DNA of 64,000 nucleotides from Sulfitobacter sp. W027 (GTDB lineage Bacteria > Pseudomonadota > Alphaproteobacteria > Rhodobacterales > Rhodobacteraceae), in the NCBI RefSeq assembly GCF_025143985.1, contig NZ_CP083564.1, forward strand, positions 1,303,501-1,367,500, read 5' to 3'. The translations under genes were made by a program, and so were the position numbers. Numbering within the stretch: the first letter of the stretch is position 1; each line of letters opens with the position of its first letter. Shown here in pieces: positions 59,990-64,000 of the stretch. Below the pieces are notes generated by a model. That model did no database searches. It was not told the DNA's origin and saw only the letters and a program-made list of their open reading frames with translations.

Positions 59990-61078
59990 TTAAGAAATGC
60001 GAATGCGCGGGTTGAGGAAGACGTAGCCGATGTCAGAGATCAACTGCGTCACGAGGACAACAATGACCGACACGACCGAAACGGCGAGCAGCAGTTCGAT
60101 GTCGTTATTAGCCGCCGCCTGTACCAAAAGCCAGCCGAAGCCCTTGTAGTTGAACAGGGTCTCGACGATCACCACGCCGTTCAGCAGCCATGGGATCTGA
60201 AGCATGATCACCGTGAAGGGGGCGATCAGCGCGTTGCGCAGGGCGTGTTTCAACACGATCTCCGAGAACTTCACGCCCTTAAGCCGCGCGGTGCGGATAT
60301 ATTGCGCGGTCATCACCTCCGTCATCGAGGCCCGCGTCATTCGCGCGATATAGCCCATGCCGTAGAGTGAGATGGTCAGCACTGGCAGAAAGAAGTTCCA
60401 AAAATTTGCGTCTTTCATGGCGGAAGTGGCAGAGCCGAGAAACAGTGTTTTACTGTCGATCCAGCCCCATTCGGCAAGAAGCGGCGAGAGGCCGAAGCGC
60501 GAGGAAGCCAATACGGCGATGAAGATCACGCCCGAGACATACTCCGGCGTCGCGGTGGTGGCGATGGAGAAGGTCGAAAGTGAGCGGTCGAGCTTGGAGC
60601 CTTCGCGCATCCCCGCCAAAACGCCCACGATTAGCGCCGAGGGGACCATCAGCATCAACACCCAGAACATCAGCTTGCCGGTGAGGGCGAGGCGCGTCAT
60701 GACGGTTTCGCCCACGGGTTCTTTGAAGACGGTCGAAAAGCCCCAATCGCCTTGCAGAATGCCGCAGCGGGTGGGGCGATCCTCTACCGGGGTGCCGGCG
60801 GCGAAACAGCGCCCGAATGTTTCATCCGGTGTTTCACCTTCCGTTACCCAACCGGGCAGTACGCCCAGCCATTCGCCGAATTTATCGACCGTGGGTTGCA
60901 GATAGCCGCGGCTTTCAAGGTAGCTGGCCACGGCCTCGTCCGACATGCGGAAATTGCCTTGGGTTTTGGCGAGCTTTTCGAGGTTCGGATAGAGATTGGT
61001 CAGCCAGAATACGATGAACGTCAGGCACAGCGCCGTCAGCAACATCACACCCAGCCGGCGCAAAATAAATAGTCCCAT
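59990..61078 (-). CDS. ABC transporter permease (DppB/OppB-like)
   Basis: 362 residues from the ATG at 61078, supported by AGGGGA; the frame remains open upstream but the extra 27 residues are polar. It starts GLFILRRLGVMLLTALCLTF, the DppB N-terminus. A periplasmic stretch with FGRCFAAGTPVEDRPTRCGI contains two cysteines that may form a disulfide. The EAA loop reads QYIRTARLKGVKFSEIVLKH, and it ends FLNPRIRIS. It heads the permease-permease-ATPase operon, six bases before the next gene. Confidence 0.9.
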   Translation of the reverse strand: MGLFILRRLGVMLLTALCLTFIVFWLTNLYPNLEKLAKTQGNFRMSDEAVASYLESRGYLQPTVDKFGEWLGVLPGWVTEGETPDETFGRCFAAGTPVEDRPTRCGILQGDWGFSTVFKEPVGETVMTRLALTGKLMFWVLMLMVPSALIVGVLAGMREGSKLDRSLSTFSIATTATPEYVSGVIFIAVLASSRFGLSPLLAEWGWIDSKTLFLGSATSAMKDANFWNFFLPVLTISLYGMGYIARMTRASMTEVMTAQYIRTARLKGVKFSEIVLKHALRNALIAPFTVIMLQIPWLLNGVVIVETLFNYKGFGWLLVQAAANNDIELLLAVSVVSVIVVLVTQLISDIGYVFLNPRIRIS

Positions 61079-61388
61079 ATGGTCCCCTGTAGCAGGGTCG
61101 GGCGGTGACTTGGCCCGACGATGCGGCCTTTTTGGCCTTTTTAATTCGTGCGGCGCCATGACAGCGCCGGTACTGGTGGCGGCAGTTTTTGCCGCCTTGT
61201 TGAGCTATGGCAGCACGGCCCTAAGGCAAGGCATTTTTAGCGTCATGTGCCTGGCCGTTCATTTGGCTCTTTGCAAAGCGGTTCGCCCATGAGGCATGGA
61301 AAATAGCCGCGCGTCAACATTCGCCTGCGGAGCTTGATGTGGTTTTTGCGACATTGTGATAGGCTGAAAGCGACGTATGTAAGCCGCT
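61079..61388. other. Intergenic region between AraC and ABC operon
   Basis: 310 bases with no gene on either strand. This is where a solute-binding protein gene would be expected and is not found. It must contain the operon promoter. A short GGCGC/GCGCC pair near 61153-61169 is the only structure seen. Confidence 0.45.
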
Positions 61389-62165
61389 TTAGCGCAGTTT
61401 GCTGGGGGGCAAACCGCTGTGCTGTTGCATGAAGCGGGTGAAATAGGCTGCCGAGCCGAAACCTAGAAAGGCGGCGATTTCTGCGGCGGTTTGATCGGTC
61501 TCACCCAACAGTCGCCGGGCGGCGTGGGAGCTGTATTCGTTCAGCAATGCGGCAGCGGATTTTCCGGTGGCTGCTTTGACGGCGCGGGTCAGATGGGTCG
61601 GGGTGACCCCCAGTTCCGCTGCGTGTTCGGCCATGCTGCCACCTTTGGGCGTTCGCCGCGCGACCAAGGCGCAGAACCGCGCGCTGAGCCTGATGCCTGC
61701 TTTGGGACGGGCCGCGGCATGTTCGTCCAACATGATTTGACGGCGCAGCCAGACCGACATGAGAGCCGCCTGCGCCTCTATCGCGTCTTGTTGCAGGGGG
61801 CGGCCCTGCTGCATCTCGCGTTGCGTCTGCTCTATGAGAGCCGAAAGCTCGGCCTGGGCCTGCACGTCGCGGATGCGCAATTGGCGCGGCGTGTCAGGCA
61901 GGGGCAAACTGCTGTCTTCGGGGATCAGCACCGCATGGCCCGCACATTGATAGCCCAATTCCACAGCGAAGAGCGACCGCGCTGGTATCCAAAGGGCGTT
62001 GTGCGGGCCAAGGCCACGGCGCTGCCCCTCAAGCAATAGCCGCCCTTGGCCACGGGTGATCCAGATCAGAAGATGGTGGTCGCGGTCATGAGCAAGGGCC
62101 AGCCGCCAGTCCTGCCCTCCAGAAAGCTGGGCCAGCGTGAGAAGCTGTATCTGTGAATGCAGCAC
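61389..62165 (-). CDS. AraC-family transcriptional regulator
   Basis: 258 residues. The N-terminal cupin-like ligand domain (about 1-130; HHLLIWITRGQGRLLLEGQ, LWIPARSLFAVELG) is followed by a C-terminal AraC DNA-binding domain with two helix-turn-helices: AEHAAELGVTPTHLTRAVKA and TAAEIAAFLGFGSAAYFTRF. It starts with GTG at 62165. It lies upstream of the ABC operon on the same strand and may regulate it in response to a small ligand; that link is inferred from position only. Confidence 0.9.
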   Translation of the reverse strand: MLHSQIQLLTLAQLSGGQDWRLALAHDRDHHLLIWITRGQGRLLLEGQRRGLGPHNALWIPARSLFAVELGYQCAGHAVLIPEDSSLPLPDTPRQLRIRDVQAQAELSALIEQTQREMQQGRPLQQDAIEAQAALMSVWLRRQIMLDEHAAARPKAGIRLSARFCALVARRTPKGGSMAEHAAELGVTPTHLTRAVKAATGKSAAALLNEYSSHAARRLLGETDQTAAEIAAFLGFGSAAYFTRFMQQHSGLPPSKLR

Positions 62166-62264
62166 GCGAACCTTTCGTTAAGACATGGAAACCCTAGGGG
62201 CCATCCAATAAAATCAGGCTATCCGATGGTCCTGATTTTGCAAGAACTTCTGAAGCGTCCGTGC

Positions 62265-63155
62265 TTACTCGGGTGTGACCCGCTGCCAATCCGCCATTTT
62301 ACTGCGCATCCAAGTGCGCTGCCGTTTGGCGAAACGGCGGGTGGCAACCACGGCGGCTTCGCGGGCGCGGTGCAGCGGCCAATCCCCGTCAAGATGTCGC
62401 ATCAGTTCCGGCACGCCGATGGCGCGATGGGAAGGGAGGGTGGGATCGTAGCGCGGGCGGAGGGCGGCAGCCTCCTCAAGCGCGCCTTGCTCCAGCATCA
62501 GATCAAAGCGCTGCGCGATACGGGCGTTGAGCCATTCCCGCTCCACGTCGAAGACAATCGGCAGACAGTTCGCGAGCGGCAAAAGCGGCGCGCCGGTGTC
62601 GCGCTGCCAGTCCGAGAGGCCGCGCCCGGTGGCGGTCCAAACCTCCCAAGCACGCTGCACCCGTGCGCGGTTTTGCTGGTCAATGCCCGCGGCGGTTTCC
62701 GGGTCTAGCTGCGCCAACAAGACTTCGAGCGCCGTGTCGTCGCCTTGGGCGCGGACTTCGGGCGGGGTTTCCGGTATCTCGGCCAAGCCCTGCGTCAGAG
62801 CAGAGAAGTATAGCCCGGTGCCGCCCGTGATGATCACCCGTTGATCGCCCTTAAGCAGCGGGGCAACTTCGCGCAGCCAATGGCCGGTGGAATAGGGCGC
62901 GTTCTCCGACAGATGACCATAGAGCAGATGCGGCGCGCGGGCCTCCTCCTCTGGCGAAGGGCGGGCGCTGATGATGCGCAACGGCGCGTAGACCTGACTG
63001 GCATCTGCGTTGACGATCACACCGCCCTGCGCCTCGGCAATGGCGAGTGCCAGGGCGGATTTGCCGCTGGCGGTCGGCCCGGCGATGAGCACCGGGCGCT
63101 CGGGCGGCAGGTCTTGCAGCAGCGCGTCAAACTGGGCTTTGGGAATATCCGGCAT
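62265..63155 (-). CDS. miaA: tRNA dimethylallyltransferase MiaA
   Basis: 296 residues. P-loop [20 protein letters not shown] (about 23-42), [20 protein letters not shown] (tRNA and substrate contact), [20 protein letters not shown] and the C-terminal [12 protein letters not shown] are diagnostic. It transfers dimethylallyl from DMAPP to A37 of tRNAs that read UNN codons. It is slightly shorter than the Escherichia enzyme, as in other alphaproteobacteria. It diverges from pyrH. Confidence 0.94.
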   Translation of the reverse strand: MPDIPKAQFDALLQDLPPERPVLIAGPTASGKSALALAIAEAQGGVIVNADASQVYAPLRIISARPSPEEEARAPHLLYGHLSENAPYSTGHWLREVAPLLKGDQRVIITGGTGLYFSALTQGLAEIPETPPEVRAQGDDTALEVLLAQLDPETAAGIDQQNRARVQRAWEVWTATGRGLSDWQRDTGAPLLPLANCLPIVFDVEREWLNARIAQRFDLMLEQGALEEAAALRPRYDPTLPSHRAIGVPELMRHLDGDWPLHRAREAAVVATRRFAKRQRTWMRSKMADWQRVTPE

Positions 63156-63285
63156 TTCTTTGCGTCTTCCTTACGTCCCGCATTGAACCTTGGGCGTATT
63201 TGCGACATTTTGGCGCGAAATGAAAACCCTTCACCGCCGCAAGGCTCAAATCTCCCCCGGTTGGTGAAATAATAAGGTGTGCCCG

Positions 63286-64000
63286 ATGTCCCAAGACACC
63301 CCCCAAGTCTCCTTTAATCGCGTGATGCTAAAGATTTCCGGGGAGGCGCTGATGGGTGACCTCGGCTATGGTCTGCACCCGCCAACCGTCGAACGCATCG
63401 CCCGCGAGGTGCAATCGGTGCACAGCCTTGGCGTCGAGATCTGTATGGTCATCGGTGGCGGCAACATTTTTCGCGGGCTGCAAGGCTCGGCGCAGGGGAT
63501 GGAGCGGACCACGGCGGATTACATGGGCATGCTCGCCACGGTTATGAACGCGTTGGCGATGCAATCGGCGCTTGAAGGTCTGGGCATCCATACACGGGTG
63601 ATCAGCGCGATCACCATGAACGAAGTGGCCGAGCCCTATATCCGCCGCCGCGCCGTGCGCCACCTTGAGAAGAAGCGGGTCTGCATCTTTGCCGCCGGCA
63701 CCGGCAACCCCTATTTCACCACCGACACCGCCGCGACCCTGCGCGCCAATGAGATGTCTTGCGAGGCGATCTTTAAGGGCACCAAGGTCGATGGCGTCTA
63801 TGACAAGGATCCGGCCAAGTTCGACGATGCGAAACGCTATGACATGGTAAGCTATGACGACGTGCTGCAAAAGCGGCTTGGCGTGATGGACGCCTCTGCC
63901 ATCGCGCTGGCGCGGGACAACAACCTGCCGATCATCGTCTTCTCGCTGGACGAGCCGGGCGGCTTTCAGGGCATTTTGGCGGGGCAGGGTACTTACACCC
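63286..64000 (+). CDS. pyrH: UMP kinase PyrH (3' end outside window)
   Basis: 238 codons are present; the frame runs off the right edge, and family members are about 240-250 residues. It begins [20 protein letters not shown], then [12 protein letters not shown]. Amino-acid-kinase motifs include [30 protein letters not shown] and [19 protein letters not shown]. It phosphorylates UMP to UDP and is essential and UTP-inhibited in most bacteria. AAGGTG lies seven bases before the ATG. frr usually follows; it is not in view. Confidence 0.95.
   Translation, partial: MSQDTPQVSFNRVMLKISGEALMGDLGYGLHPPTVERIAREVQSVHSLGVEICMVIGGGNIFRGLQGSAQGMERTTADYMGMLATVMNALAMQSALEGLGIHTRVISAITMNEVAEPYIRRRAVRHLEKKRVCIFAAGTGNPYFTTDTAATLRANEMSCEAIFKGTKVDGVYDKDPAKFDDAKRYDMVSYDDVLQKRLGVMDASAIALARDNNLPIIVFSLDEPGGFQGILAGQGTYT

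Overview
The window looks like a chromosomal segment of a marine alphaproteobacterium of the order Rhodobacterales (Roseobacter group). The support is the high GC content, the xerD / secreted protein / aroK-aroB neighbourhood, a DUF1127 protein, an RTX protein ending in a Hint domain, YejABEF, a ProVWX system and many ATGA-type start/stop overlaps. No phage, insertion sequence, CRISPR array or rRNA is visible. Both ends cut genes: an arginase start on the left (minus strand) and pyrH on the right (plus strand).

Left part (1-4083): arginase start, dsbB and a YqaA/DedA-like membrane protein, tRNA-Leu(CAA), a gene-free stretch, rsgA divergent from an ArsC/Spx-like protein, and a broken remnant of a TctA-type tricarboxylate permease. 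Next comes a tightly packed minus-strand glycan operon (14584 down to 7316): nucleotide-sugar dehydrogenase, three glycosyltransferases, a histidine phosphatase, a fourth glycosyltransferase and a NodB-like deacetylase. After 127 bases it is followed by a very unusual ABC-exporter-like protein whose ATPase motifs are degenerate, whose nucleotide-binding domain is split by a helical insert of about 325 residues, and which ends in a cyclic-nucleotide-binding domain. A second glycan cluster (23204-25848) holds a paralogue of the deacetylase, a GNAT acetyltransferase and a UDP-glucuronate-type 4-epimerase. A large MscS channel and the yejFABE peptide transporter lie between the two clusters.

Middle part (25849-44900): a cupin between two gene-poor gaps, a GH113-like secreted glycosidase, YaeQ, a small membrane protein, an AhpD-like protein divergent from a TetR regulator with two palindromic operators between them, and an aldehyde dehydrogenase. 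Then comes a complete five-gene stressosome module (RsbR, RsbS, RsbT, an RsbT-RsbX-like fusion, and a HisKA_2 histidine kinase with an extra RsbW-like ATPase domain). proVWX follows, then a DUF1127 protein, 1.2 kb without a recognisable gene, and a 55-codon small ORF overlapping the start of a 970-residue cadherin/RTX/Hint protein.

Right part (45115-64000): MocA-like nucleotidyltransferase, DUF2254 membrane protein, CNNM/CorC-type CBS protein, metallophosphoesterase, xerD, a secreted hypothetical protein preceded by a 49-residue membrane peptide, aroK-aroB, ssb, a lytic transglycosylase, a secreted hypothetical protein, a dipeptide-type ABC transporter without a visible binding protein, an AraC regulator, miaA and pyrH.

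The most notable systems are the stressosome with two-component output, and the glycan operon coupled to a probable pseudo-ATPase ABC protein with a cyclic-nucleotide sensor. All functional statements come from reading motifs and context; no database search was run.
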